Assembly (NCBI GenBank): GCA_013815385.1
Contig: JACDGL010000001.1
Location: 62,001-126,000, forward strand
Origin: Taibaiella sp.
Lineage (GTDB): Bacteria > Bacteroidota > Bacteroidia > Chitinophagales > Chitinophagaceae
Direction of reading: 5' to 3'
Length of the DNA: 64,000 nt
Part shown: positions 18,087 through 25,692 of the stretch, in pieces
Numbering within the stretch: position 1 is the stretch's first letter
How the letters are laid out: each line of letters starts with the position of its first letter
Translations under genes and position numbers: made by a program
The notes under the pieces: model-generated
What the model saw: only the letters and a program-made list of their open reading frames with translations
Database searches by the model: none
What the model was told of the DNA's origin: nothing

Positions 18087-18680
18087 ATGGAAAATAAAAG
18101 TAATAATGCTCCTGATAAAAAGAATGGTGAGGCACTGCCGGGCTACCCACACTACCCTGCTAGTGAAGACATAACGCGTGCAGATAATAATAATGGAGAA
18201 GTAGATCTGAATGAAGAACAGATCTCCTTACCTGATGTTTCTGATATTACGGGACAGGAACACATAACACCTGCATCATTAGGTTCGGTTGCTAATACCA
18301 CACCTTCATCAGCAAATGAGGAAGATATAGTACATGCCACCAGCCTGGATGATACAGAAGATGATACGAAGATTGTAATGGGCACAGATGCCGATGTTAC
18401 CGCGGAAGACCTGCGGATGCTGGAAACTGCGGACCAGAATATGGATACTCAAGATGACCGTAATCTATTTGACGCCGGTTTGGATGATACCGATAATGAG
18501 GGAGACCCGCTGAGTGAAAAAAGTCTCAGGGATGATGTAAGCGGTAAGGACCTGGATGTACCGGGCAGCGAAGATGATGACAGCGACGAATTAATTGGCG
18601 AGGAAGATGAGGAGAATAATTATTACAGCCTCGGCGGCGATAATCACGAGGCCCAGGAAGAGGATAATTTTAATTCCTGA
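18087..18680 (+). CDS. Highly acidic protein of unknown function
   Basis: A 197-residue protein without signal peptide, membrane segment or recognised domain. I count about 57 Asp/Glu against about 10 Lys/Arg, with many Asn, Ser, Thr and Gly and few hydrophobic residues, so it is probably disordered. Short acidic blocks recur (LDDTEDDT, LDDTDNEGDP, SEDDDSDELIGEEDEE). It could bind cations or basic partners, but nothing in the sequence fixes a role. It stands alone, 84 bases after mutS, with its own terminator at 18704-18727. Confidence 0.65.
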   Translation: MENKSNNAPDKKNGEALPGYPHYPASEDITRADNNNGEVDLNEEQISLPDVSDITGQEHITPASLGSVANTTPSSANEEDIVHATSLDDTEDDTKIVMGTDADVTAEDLRMLETADQNMDTQDDRNLFDAGLDDTDNEGDPLSEKSLRDDVSGKDLDVPGSEDDDSDELIGEEDEENNYYSLGGDNHEAQEEDNFNS

Positions 18681-18703
18681 TTGTTATAGAAATTTATGTA
18701 TTG

Positions 18704-18727
18704 AGCGCCCGGCTAATGCAGGGCGCT
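18704..18727 (+). terminator. Intrinsic terminator after the acidic-protein gene
   Basis: AGCGCCC (18704-18710) pairs with GGGCGCT (18721-18727) around a 10-base loop and runs into TTT. Confidence 0.75.
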
Positions 18728-18808
18728 TTTATATAATATCCGGCTACTCCATTTGGTATCGTTCACGATTTATAGTATCTTTTTGGGTACAAATCAATGT
18801 AGAACAAT

Positions 18809-19201
18809 ATGGCTTCACGTACACATGCTATTAATTGGTTCGAGATCCCCGTTAGTGACTTTGACAGGGCAAAACGATTTTATGAAACAATACTTGCTTC
18901 GTCCATGCAGGAGCGCCAGGTAAATACTGCCCGTATGGCTTTTTTCCAGTTTGATGTAAAAGAGGAGGGACGGGGTGGCGCCATCGTATACGATCCTGAA
19001 TTTTATACTCCGTCTGATAACGGTACGCTTATTTACCTCAATTGTAATCCTGACCTGCAAAAGGTAATAGATAGGGTGATAGGTGCCGGGGGCAGTATTA
19101 TTCAGCCATCTACACCTGTTGCTGTAACCCAGGACTGGGGTTCATGGGCACTGATACGGGATACTGAAGGCAATCGCATAGCCCTGCATGCCGCAAAATA
19201 A
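18809..19201 (+). CDS. VOC (glyoxalase/bleomycin-resistance fold) protein
   Basis: A 130-residue vicinal-oxygen-chelate protein. The opening INWFEIPVSDFDRAKRFYETIL is the standard first beta-alpha unit. The second unit ends with GGSIIQPSTPV and WALIRDTEGNRIALH. His8 is replaced in part of the metal-ligand pattern, and the last strand keeps NRIALHA. The family covers isomerases, lyases, dioxygenases and resistance proteins, and no specific reaction can be assigned. The stand-alone gene has no functional partner next to it. Confidence 0.85.
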   Translation: MASRTHAINWFEIPVSDFDRAKRFYETILASSMQERQVNTARMAFFQFDVKEEGRGGAIVYDPEFYTPSDNGTLIYLNCNPDLQKVIDRVIGAGGSIIQPSTPVAVTQDWGSWALIRDTEGNRIALHAAK

Positions 19202-19334
19202 TTTTTGACTTTTCATATAATTTATTTACCTTATACTATCACTTACTTTCAGATTACTTCATTACAAATAGATTTTTGGTATAAGTACAAGAATTTATAC
19301 CAACTTTGTATACCTTATCAGAAGTCATTAATTA

Positions 19335-21527
19335 ATGAAAAGAACGCTCTTCATATGGTTGATATGTGCCTGCTGCACTCTCAATGCATTTGCAAGCCAT
19401 ATATTGGGCGGGGAGCTATTATACCAGCACGATTCTGGAAACCGTTACCGGATCATTCTTACCATGTACGGCGATTGCGGCGGTAGTTCTTCTGCATTCA
19501 ATGGTCTCTATACCGCCTCACCTCAGATATTTGTGAATTTAGGTAGCTCAGTCTACGATACTATATCGCTTATTAAAGATACTGCCAATTCTGGTATTGA
19601 AGTATCACCGGTGTGCCCTGGTCAGATAAATAATACCACGTGCAACGGAGGCACATTACCCGGAATTAAGAAATTTGTCTATACCAATACAGTTACATTA
19701 CCCTTTACAGCTGGTACCTGGAATTTTGTTTTTAATGGTGATTTTCAGAACAAGACCTCAGCCGGGCGTAGTGGAAATATTACGAACATAGACAATACAA
19801 CAACAAGTCTTATGTACCTGGTGGCAACATTAAATAATACCACCGGCGCCAATAATTCACCCCAATATACTACCATCCCTACCCCTTATTATTGCATCAA
19901 TGTCAAGCAGCAATACAATCAGGGGGCCTATGATACGGATGGTGATTCGCTGGGTTTCGAGCTTACTCCCGCATTAGTGGGCGGGGCTGCTATTTCTTAT
20001 TCCACCCCCTATACTTATTCTAAACCATTATCTGCCGACTCATTTTCATTCAATGCCTTGAATGGCCAGATGTTTTTCTTCCCGAACATTACACAGGAAG
20101 GGCTTGTAGTTACCAAAGTTACGGAGTACAGGAAGGGTGTTCCTGTTGGCAGTAGCATGCGCGAAATGACTTTTATTGTGCTAAGCAATTGCAATAATGA
20201 ACCTCCGTCCGGAAATATCAGCACAGTGAGCGGCGCTACAAATTCAGGGAATATTATTAACGTGTGCCAGGGTGTGGGCTCTTTTTCTTTTACTGTCAGC
20301 GTAAATGATCCAAATGGTGATTCTGTAAGTGTCAGTCCCCAAGGATTGCCAGCCACAGCTGTGGTCAATATCGCTAATAACAACACTACCCATCCATCTT
20401 TGTACTTTACCTGGAGCACAGTAACAGCGGCTCCCGGAGTGTATACCTTTTATATTAACTACAAAGACAACCATTGCCCTATCTCCAGCACACAGACCAT
20501 AGCCTATACTATTAATGTTATTTCGCCCTACACTCTTGCCATTGATCTTACATCTACACAATGCGTACACAGGTCGCAGGTTACTTATAAACTGGGGGGC
20601 GGCACCGTTCCCAGATCGGTAACTATCCGCTCCGGCGGTAGCGTTATAAGCTCCTATATACATACTAAGGGAATTATTATTGACAGTCTGCCTGTAGGTA
20701 ATTATGCAGTAGTTGTTAGTTCCACCGGTGGCGCTTGCCCGGTCTATTACAATTTTTCTGTTGTGGATAGCGGTATTCTTCCCAATCCTTTCACAGCTGA
20801 ATTCAATTACTGCCGCGATGCAAAATCCAGCCCCCTGGCGCTCGCGCTTCCAGATGGCAGCCATGTACAATGGTTCGATGCTTCGGGCAGCCCATTGACT
20901 GAAGCTCCTACCCCTTCCACAGCCGTTGTTGGCAGGTATTTCTGGTACATAACCGATCAGTACAAAGTATGCGCGTCAGTGAATGATACCGCATTTGTAA
21001 ACATTCACCCCAACCCTGTTATTAATATCAATGATATCCCCGCATCAGTATGCCTGGGCGACAAGGTATACTTATCAGCAAGCGGTGCTATTAAGTACAA
21101 ATGGTCTGTTATCGGCACCGATCAGTTGCTTACAGATAAAAAAGGATTGTACAGTATATTGCTTACCCCGGCTACATATCAGGTTATAGGTACCGATGCC
21201 AACCTCTGTACCGACTCCACTTCAGTTACGTTTTCTGATATCCAGCAATGCTGCACGTTCTCCTTCCCAAATGCGTTTACCCCTAATGGTGATGGGAGGA
21301 ACGATGTGTTCCGTATTCTTACTTATGGCAATATGGAAAACTATGAGCTAAGCATATTTGACCGTTGGGGACAACGGATATTTTACAGTACCGATCCGCA
21401 CCAGGGTTGGGATGGTCGCTATCATCAGCAACCTTGTGAAATGGGAACTTATTTCTACCTCCTGCGTGCCAGGTGTCTTACGGGCCACAATGAGGAACAA
21501 AAAGGTGACCTTACCCTATTGCGGTAA
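19335..21527 (+). CDS. Secreted protein with T9SS type B (gliding motility-associated) C-terminal domain
   Basis: A 730-residue exported protein. A signal peptide (ending NAFAS) leads into SHILGGELLYQHDSGNRYRI, a common opening of large Bacteroidota surface proteins. The middle is Ser/Thr/Asn-rich, beta-sandwich-like and has PKD/Ig-like segments. The last ~85 residues form the gliding-motility-associated domain: FPNAFTPNGDGRNDVFRI, then LSIFDRWGQRIF, GWDGRY, GTYFYLL and a short terminal strand. This domain directs type IX secretion and surface attachment. It is probably an adhesin or cell-surface structural protein. Many Cys residues are present, unusual for cytosolic proteins. It ends three bases from the convergent ABC permease gene. 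Confidence 0.88.
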   Translation: MKRTLFIWLICACCTLNAFASHILGGELLYQHDSGNRYRIILTMYGDCGGSSSAFNGLYTASPQIFVNLGSSVYDTISLIKDTANSGIEVSPVCPGQINNTTCNGGTLPGIKKFVYTNTVTLPFTAGTWNFVFNGDFQNKTSAGRSGNITNIDNTTTSLMYLVATLNNTTGANNSPQYTTIPTPYYCINVKQQYNQGAYDTDGDSLGFELTPALVGGAAISYSTPYTYSKPLSADSFSFNALNGQMFFFPNITQEGLVVTKVTEYRKGVPVGSSMREMTFIVLSNCNNEPPSGNISTVSGATNSGNIINVCQGVGSFSFTVSVNDPNGDSVSVSPQGLPATAVVNIANNNTTHPSLYFTWSTVTAAPGVYTFYINYKDNHCPISSTQTIAYTINVISPYTLAIDLTSTQCVHRSQVTYKLGGGTVPRSVTIRSGGSVISSYIHTKGIIIDSLPVGNYAVVVSSTGGACPVYYNFSVVDSGILPNPFTAEFNYCRDAKSSPLALALPDGSHVQWFDASGSPLTEAPTPSTAVVGRYFWYITDQYKVCASVNDTAFVNIHPNPVININDIPASVCLGDKVYLSASGAIKYKWSVIGTDQLLTDKKGLYSILLTPATYQVIGTDANLCTDSTSVTFSDIQQCCTFSFPNAFTPNGDGRNDVFRILTYGNMENYELSIFDRWGQRIFYSTDPHQGWDGRYHQQPCEMGTYFYLLRARCLTGHNEEQKGDLTLLR

Positions 21528-21530
21528 AGC

Positions 21531-22631
21531 CTATTCCCATTTAAATATCTTTCCGGCTACTATATACACTATTATCCCCCATACCAGCAACCATAGCAGA
21601 TCCATTCTCACATCCATAAGCGTAGCGCCGTCAAATGCTACTTTCCTTAGTGCATCATTTACATAGGTTAATGGCAATACCCTGCAAATAGGCTGCAGCC
21701 ATCTTGGAAAGTTATCTATGGGAAAGAAGGTGCCGGCAAGCAGGAACTGTGGCAATGTAATGATATTAGATAACGGAGGAATGGAAGATTCGTTTTTGGC
21801 AACGCTGCTGATGATAAAGCCGAAACCCATAAATACCATTAATCCCAGTATACATATTACCAGCATCTGCAAAAAGGTGACCCACCCGTGCAGTAATGTA
21901 AAGCCAAACGCCAGGTACCCGATACTGATGATAACTACAGCGCCAACAAGTTGGAAAAGCATACGGGCTATACCTTCACTCAGTACTATTATTTCGCGGC
22001 GCACTGGCGTTGCGAAAAATCTTTTTAATATCAGGGTCTGCCGCATATTAAAGAATACAAATGCAGTACCGAATACTCCGGCAGCTAATAACGAAAAGCC
22101 AAGCTGTCCGGGCAGTATAAAATCGATCATCTTATAATCCCTTACCTGCGATATTTGTACATCTACCGTACCTATCTGGTCCAGTCGTTTTTGGATCTCG
22201 GGGTCCAGTCGCTCCATCACAGTGTTAATGACAGATCGGAGTTGCTGTGCTTTATTTTCTTCTGATGATGCAGCATACAAGGTCACTTTATAATGCGGTG
22301 TTACACCTGCAGTCGCATCGGCTATTTTTATAGTGGCGGTAATGTCTCCGTCTTTCAGGATTTTATTCAGTTTTGCGGTGTCGGGTTCATTCACCCATTT
22401 CAGCACTGGCACTTGATGCAATATGCTGTATAGCTGGCTCGTAGTGTCGCTTCCGTATGCTGATGCCACTTTTATGCTGTAGCCCTTGCTGCCACCCAGG
22501 AAACCAAATACAAGTATAAATATCAGCGGGAAGGCGATGCTGAATACTATTGCAGATGGGCTTCTTACTATCGATTGCAGGCTGGCTTTTATCAAAGAGC
22601 GCATGGCACGCGCGTTACTATATTGCCCCAT
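21531..22631 (-). CDS. ABC-2 type transporter permease
   Basis: A 366-residue membrane protein: one N-terminal transmembrane helix (about 25-45), a large extracytoplasmic segment (about 50-170), then five hydrophobic helices in the C-terminal half, as in drug- or lipid-exporting ABC-2 permeases (YhgE/DrrB/CcmB-like). The segment LPQFLLAGTFFPIDNFPRWLQPI near 300 is the conserved family signature. No ATPase gene is adjacent, so it must pair with a subunit encoded elsewhere or be an orphan. The start at 22631 gives a short hydrophilic leader; an ATG at 22604 is possible. Confidence 0.85.
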   Translation of the reverse strand: MGQYSNARAMRSLIKASLQSIVRSPSAIVFSIAFPLIFILVFGFLGGSKGYSIKVASAYGSDTTSQLYSILHQVPVLKWVNEPDTAKLNKILKDGDITATIKIADATAGVTPHYKVTLYAASSEENKAQQLRSVINTVMERLDPEIQKRLDQIGTVDVQISQVRDYKMIDFILPGQLGFSLLAAGVFGTAFVFFNMRQTLILKRFFATPVRREIIVLSEGIARMLFQLVGAVVIISIGYLAFGFTLLHGWVTFLQMLVICILGLMVFMGFGFIISSVAKNESSIPPLSNIITLPQFLLAGTFFPIDNFPRWLQPICRVLPLTYVNDALRKVAFDGATLMDVRMDLLWLLVWGIIVYIVAGKIFKWE

Positions 22632-22756
22632 GGGTATGTTTGTATGCCTGCAAAGGTATAATAGTATGCTTTATTACCTTCCGGTATTTAGGATAGATAC
22701 GCTGGCCTTATTTTAGAAGTATCTTAATTTTTATCGTTACCATCCTTTCTATCTGT

Positions 22757-22764
22757 TATTTTTG
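22757..22764 (+). promoter_or_regulatory. -7 promoter box of the methyltransferase/PAP2 operon
   Basis: TATTTTTG matches TAnnTTTG, seven bases before the ATG at 22772. Confidence 0.45.
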
Positions 22765-22771
22765 CATTGCA

Positions 22772-23506
22772 ATGGAACATACTGAATGGTTTGAGCACTG
22801 GTTCGGGTCGCCGTATTATAAAATATTGTATCAGAACAGAGACGATAACGAGGCCCAGGCATTTGTATCCAACCTCCTCCGGTATCTTCAGCCTCCCGAG
22901 GGCTGTTCCATGCTGGATATAGGTTGTGGCGAGGGCAGGTTTGCCATACAGCTGGCTGGCAATGGCTATGATGTAACCGGTATTGATTTGTCTGCCATCA
23001 GTATAGAAAGGGCAAAGGAGTTTGAGAATGACCATCTCCATTTCTTTCTGCATGATATGCGCTTCCCTTTTTACATTAATTACTTTGATTATACTTTCAA
23101 TTTCTTTACGAGCTTCGGCTATTTTGCACACGACCGCGACCATATGATGGCTGCAAAGGCTTTCGCTGCTTCGGTAAAGAAAGGGGGCACGCTGGTTATC
23201 GATTATTTAAACCGCGACTACGTTCTGGCGGGTATGCACCCTACAGGCACAGTACAGAGAGAGAAATATACTTTCAATATAAAAAAACGTTTCGAACGGA
23301 ATCACATCATTAAGGATATTAATTTTCTGGATCCCGAGGGAAAGGAACACAATTGTATGGAAAGCGTGGCTGCATTCAGCCTGCAGGATTTTGAGGTAAT
23401 GTTTCAGAAAGCAGGGCTCACGCTTACTGCAACTTTCGGTAACTATAAGCTAGATGCCTATCATTCCGCCAACTCACCACGAATGATCATGGTTTTTAAA
23501 AAGTAG
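22772..23506 (+). CDS. Class I SAM-dependent methyltransferase
   Basis: A 244-residue Rossmann-fold methyltransferase. Motif I is LDIGCGEGRFAIQLA (about 49-63), followed by the acidic strand end VTGIDLSAISIERAK (about 69-83) and motif III-like LHDMRFPFYINYFDYTFNFFTSFGYF. The N-terminus (EHTEWFEHWFGSPYYKILYQNRD) and the aromatic-rich middle resemble a widespread Bacteroidota group annotated only as methyltransferase. The acceptor could be a small molecule, quinone or lipid. It is followed after 3 bases by a PAP2-family membrane phosphatase, which hints at lipid substrates, but this is weak. Confidence 0.88.
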   Translation: MEHTEWFEHWFGSPYYKILYQNRDDNEAQAFVSNLLRYLQPPEGCSMLDIGCGEGRFAIQLAGNGYDVTGIDLSAISIERAKEFENDHLHFFLHDMRFPFYINYFDYTFNFFTSFGYFAHDRDHMMAAKAFAASVKKGGTLVIDYLNRDYVLAGMHPTGTVQREKYTFNIKKRFERNHIIKDINFLDPEGKEHNCMESVAAFSLQDFEVMFQKAGLTLTATFGNYKLDAYHSANSPRMIMVFKK

Positions 23507-23509
23507 CCT

Positions 23510-24091
23510 ATGCTTCAGCAACTGCATGATATGGTGCTCCGTGCCGACTATACCACCTGGTACTACCTAAATGTAGCCTGGCATAACCCGTTTTTCGATG
23601 CCGTGATCCCGTTTTTCCGCAACCAGTGGTTTTGGGTTCCCCTGTATGTATTCCTTGCTATTTTTATGCCCTATAATTATCGCAGGCAGGGCATTTTCTG
23701 GTGTATTGGCTTCATCATTACCTTTGCCCTGGCCGATTCTGTAAGCGCATCCTTCATTAAGCCACACATCCACCGCCTCCGCCCCTGCAATGATCCTTAT
23801 TTATCCGGTATAGTTCATTTGCTGGTACCATGTGGCAGCGGTTTTAGTTTCCCATCCTCCCATGCCAGTAATCATTTTGCCCTTGCGCTCTTTGGTGCGG
23901 TCACTATCGGTAAGCGTACCCGGTGGATATGGCCTATAGCACTGTTTTGGGCAGCACTTATATCCTATTCCCAGGTGTATGTAGGCGTTCACTTCCCACT
24001 CGATGTTTTTTGCGGTGCCCTGTTCGGTATCCTTGTAGGCCTGGGTACCGGAAAACTATTTAACAGATATTTCTCGTTACAGGCTGCTTAG
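23510..24091 (+). CDS. PAP2-family membrane phosphatase
   Basis: A 193-residue polytopic membrane protein with the three phosphatase motifs of the PAP2/undecaprenyl-diphosphatase superfamily: KPHIHRLRP (KxxxxxxRP) near 84-92, PSSHASNH (PSGH-type) near 117-124, and SQVYVGVHFPLD (SRxxxxxHxxxD-type, with Gln for Arg) near 153-164. Such enzymes remove phosphate from undecaprenyl diphosphate, phosphatidic acid or phosphatidylglycerophosphate at the outer face of the inner membrane. It is in an operon with the methyltransferase and its stop overlaps that of the convergent DUF4476 gene. Confidence 0.9.
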   Translation: MLQQLHDMVLRADYTTWYYLNVAWHNPFFDAVIPFFRNQWFWVPLYVFLAIFMPYNYRRQGIFWCIGFIITFALADSVSASFIKPHIHRLRPCNDPYLSGIVHLLVPCGSGFSFPSSHASNHFALALFGAVTIGKRTRWIWPIALFWAALISYSQVYVGVHFPLDVFCGALFGILVGLGTGKLFNRYFSLQAA

Positions 24092-24852
24092 CGGCTGCTG
24101 CGTATATAGCTCTGGAATTCATCCTTGCTGCTGCTGAATGTAAATTCACTTTCCAGTTGCCAGTATTCCTTTTTATCTATTACGTTACTGTAGCCCCATT
24201 TGGCTATTTCCAGCCTGCTGCTTTCAAAATTCAGCCATTTCAGCATATCACGCATATCAGCCGTATAGTACGATCTGTTTTGTAAAACTGATTTCATTAG
24301 CTTCATTTTGTCTCCGTCGGTAATGCGGCCTTCTACATTTTTTTGCAGGGCGGTCATATCCTTGCGGGTTATCGCATTATCGGCATGTGCATTGGTATAG
24401 CCATTATTCATATTGCCGTTCGCCGCATCATTGGTTGGGTTACGCTCTGCGTCCCTGTCTGCAAAATCATGGTCATACTGGTTGCGTGGTATCGAATAGT
24501 CTGCATCGCTCACATCTTTTTTAACAATACGTGCCGATCCATTATTGATATTCACCGTACAGGTTGTATACGTGCCACGCCATACTTTTATGCTGCCCTC
24601 ATATACCAGATGTGCATCTTCGCGTCCGTTTCCATTGGTATATACTGCATATACTTTTACGTGGTGCCTTCCCTGTGGCAGGTCGCCTATGGTCAGTGAA
24701 TTGCCGTGCTTATGGTAGTAGCGTCCGTCTATGGCTACCGCCACGGGGGTTCTATCATTAAATTGTACCCGTAGCAGTGGCCGGTCGCTGGATTGTGCAT
24801 ACACCATGCTGCCCGCAAGCACTAACAGAATTACAAAAATGTATTTTTTCAT
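24088..24852 (-). CDS. DUF4476 secreted protein
   Basis: A 254-residue exported protein (signal peptide cleaved after VYAQ). The N-terminal half, about 25-110, is a beta-sandwich-like unit (RPLLRVQFNDRTPVAVAIDG, GDLPQGRHHVKVYAV). An Asp/Asn-rich linker follows, and the C-terminal ~90 residues match the DUF4476 pattern: helical repeats with KMKLMKSVLQNR, LKWLNFESSRLEIAKWGY and FTFSSSKDEFQSYI. The function of DUF4476 is unknown. A second DUF4476 protein is encoded at 53643-54587. It is probably periplasmic. Confidence 0.85.
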   Translation of the reverse strand: MKKYIFVILLVLAGSMVYAQSSDRPLLRVQFNDRTPVAVAIDGRYYHKHGNSLTIGDLPQGRHHVKVYAVYTNGNGREDAHLVYEGSIKVWRGTYTTCTVNINNGSARIVKKDVSDADYSIPRNQYDHDFADRDAERNPTNDAANGNMNNGYTNAHADNAITRKDMTALQKNVEGRITDGDKMKLMKSVLQNRSYYTADMRDMLKWLNFESSRLEIAKWGYSNVIDKKEYWQLESEFTFSSSKDEFQSYIRSSR

Positions 24853-24913
24853 GATCGGATGTTTTATAAAACAGTACTATATAGCCTTGCAACACCTGTG
24901 CCAGTTTTTCTCA

Positions 24914-25654
24914 TTACTTATTGGTTAGTATCGAGCATAGTATGCCCGTTGCCACACCCGCATTCAGCGATTCTGCCCCGCCCTTTCTGGGTATGGTTAC
25001 CTTGTAGGTAGCATGGCTTATTAATTTATCTGTCATTCCCTTTCCTTCATTGCCTATCATTATGATCCCCGCTTCCATTGGCTGTATATTGTAGATATTC
25101 GCTCCGTTCATTACCGCAGCTATCGCGGGCAATTGGCTTTGTTTTATCACTTCCCCTATATCGGCGGTATGTATCTGTATACGTAGGTGGCTGCCCATTG
25201 CAGCCTGTACTACTTTGGGGTTATATGCATCCACGCAGTCTTGGCTGCAAATTACATCCCGTATCCCAAACCAGTCTGCTGTACGCATTATGGTCCCCAT
25301 ATTGCCGGGGTCCTGTATATCCTGCAGGGCTATGTACCATTGTTTGCGCCATACTATTGGTAGTTCGTCGGGCATTGCAGCTACCAGTAGTACCTGGTTG
25401 GCAGTTTGCAATCCCGATATTGCTTGTAGTTCGTGCTCCTTTATTATATATACCGTTGGGGTAGGCAGTTTATTTATCAGGCTTTCATGCACACTTGCCC
25501 ACTTTTCAGTAGCTGCTATTAGTTGCACCTCCTGGCCGGTTTCCAGCCATTCCCGCACCATCTTATCCCCTTCCACCACAAATGCTTTGTGTTCCTTGCG
25601 GTATTTTTGCTGCGTTAACGAACGAATATATTTATTTTGCGCCTTAGACAACAT
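24914..25654 (-). CDS. TrmH/SpoU-family RNA 2'-O-methyltransferase
   Basis: A 246-residue SPOUT methyltransferase that adds a 2'-O-methyl group to rRNA or tRNA. An N-terminal substrate-binding domain (KYRKEHKAFVVEGDKMVREWL) precedes the knotted SPOUT domain with its three motifs: LQDIQDPGNMGTIMRTADWF (about 111-130), IMIGNEGKGM (about 196-205) and IPRKGGAESLNAGVATGILCSIL (about 219-241). The target nucleotide cannot be set by eye; RlmB/TsnR-type rRNA enzymes look closest. It is divergent from tamL, with a TAGCTTTG box on its own strand at 25660-25667. Confidence 0.92.
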   Translation of the reverse strand: MLSKAQNKYIRSLTQQKYRKEHKAFVVEGDKMVREWLETGQEVQLIAATEKWASVHESLINKLPTPTVYIIKEHELQAISGLQTANQVLLVAAMPDELPIVWRKQWYIALQDIQDPGNMGTIMRTADWFGIRDVICSQDCVDAYNPKVVQAAMGSHLRIQIHTADIGEVIKQSQLPAIAAVMNGANIYNIQPMEAGIIMIGNEGKGMTDKLISHATYKVTIPRKGGAESLNAGVATGILCSILTNK

Positions 25655-25659
25655 TATTG

Positions 25660-25667
25660 CAAAGCTA
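25660..25667 (-). promoter_or_regulatory. -7 promoter box of the RNA methyltransferase
   Basis: On the minus strand the bases read TAGCTTTG, matching TAnnTTTG, five bases before the ATG. Confidence 0.4.
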
Positions 25668-25692
25668 TATTAATTGTATCTATCACCTACAA

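Noticed and set aside
20244-20870. 208-codon minus-strand frame opposite the T9SS cargo gene
   Set aside because: Antisense to a gene with clear domain features; the length is explained by codon bias of the real gene.
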